Shown here: positions 5,741-5,931 of the stretch, piece after piece
Position numbering within the stretch: position 1 is the first letter of the stretch
Layout: every line of letters starts with the position of its first letter
Source: Bacteroidota bacterium
GTDB lineage: Bacteria; Bacteroidota; Ignavibacteria; Ignavibacteriales; Ignavibacteriaceae
Length of the DNA stretch: 5,931 bases
Assembly (NCBI GenBank): GCA_021790055.1
Contig: JAJYIL010000209.1
Span: 1 to 5,931 of the forward strand
Direction of reading: 5' to 3'
Notes under the pieces: model-generated
What the model saw: only the letters and a program-made list of their open reading frames with translations
Told to the model about the DNA's origin: nothing
Database searches by the model: none
Made by a program: the position numbers and the translations under genes

Positions 5741-5931
5741 CTATTTCAACAGCAAAAGCTTCTTAGTAAATGAATGTCCGTTAACATTCAGCCTGTACAA
5801 ATAAACTCCGCTTGCCAACTGCTGATTTACTGAGGGGAACTTTACTTCATAGTTTCCTGCCGGCTTTACCTCATCTACTAATGTTTCAACAACCCTCCCA
5901 AGCATATCATAAACTCTTAATGTAACATAGC
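5741..5931 (-). CDS. C-terminal T9SS type A sorting domain of an exported protein (partial)
   Basis: Only the last 62 residues and the TAG stop are inside the window; the 5' part lies beyond the right edge. The sequence is a textbook type IX secretion C-terminal sorting domain (Por/type A): VTLRVYDMLGRVVETLVDE, then KPAGNYEVKF, then LASGVYLYRLNVNG and the ending KKLLLLK. In known systems this beta-sandwich directs the protein through the outer-membrane translocon and is removed or anchored at the surface. It says nothing about the cargo's function, which could be an enzyme, adhesin or repeat protein. Its presence implies a T9SS elsewhere in the genome and supports a Bacteroidota/Ignavibacteria origin. 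Confidence 0.93.
   Translation of the reverse strand, partial: YVTLRVYDMLGRVVETLVDEVKPAGNYEVKFPSVNQQLASGVYLYRLNVNGHSFTKKLLLLK

Noticed and set aside
1..5931. Mobile element, CRISPR array, defence island, tRNA or rRNA
   Set aside because: No transposase or integrase, no spaced identical direct repeats, and no cloverleaf or rRNA segment was recognised on either strand.

Overview
The window looks like a piece of an Ignavibacteria/Bacteroidota-type genome. The evidence is a C-terminal type IX secretion (T9SS) sorting domain at the right edge, a Bacteroidota-style promoter (TAnnTTTG at -7) before the UDP-glucose dehydrogenase gene, start sites that mostly lack Shine-Dalgarno sequences, moderately AT-rich DNA, and a periplasmic TPR protein of a type common in that group. 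The phylum assignment is an inference from these traits; no marker gene is present.

All recognisable genes lie on the minus strand, so the window reads right to left. At the right edge (5741-5931) is the last 62 residues of a T9SS-exported protein. A 232-base gap with a small hairpin follows, then a soluble hybrid histidine kinase (PAS-HisKA-HATPase-receiver, 4021-5508). A 114-base gap holds degenerate heptanucleotide repeats and a good promoter. Next come UDP-glucose 6-dehydrogenase (2578-3906) and, 32 bases later, a specialised NusG/UpxY-type antiterminator (2012-2545). A 177-base gap with inverted heptad repeats separates these from a YhaM-like HD-domain 3'-5' exoribonuclease (812-1834). 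The left edge carries a secreted TPR protein (1-797, C-terminus open) that starts 14 bases after the exonuclease stop.

There are two likely transcription units besides the kinase. The dehydrogenase plus NusG paralogue point to extracellular polysaccharide synthesis and its transcription control: UDP-glucuronate supply and an operon-specific elongation factor. The exonuclease plus TPR protein form a second closely spaced pair. The kinase may sense a cytoplasmic signal through its PAS domain, but no partner regulator is encoded here.

I see no mobile element, CRISPR array, RNA gene or defence system. Nothing here clearly amounts to a new system. The points most worth checking are a receiver domain that keeps its phospho-aspartate but has lost several conserved switch residues, the heptad-phased repeats in two intergenic gaps, the NusG paralogue sitting beside only one sugar gene, and a GC-rich, doubtful sequence at the extreme left edge.
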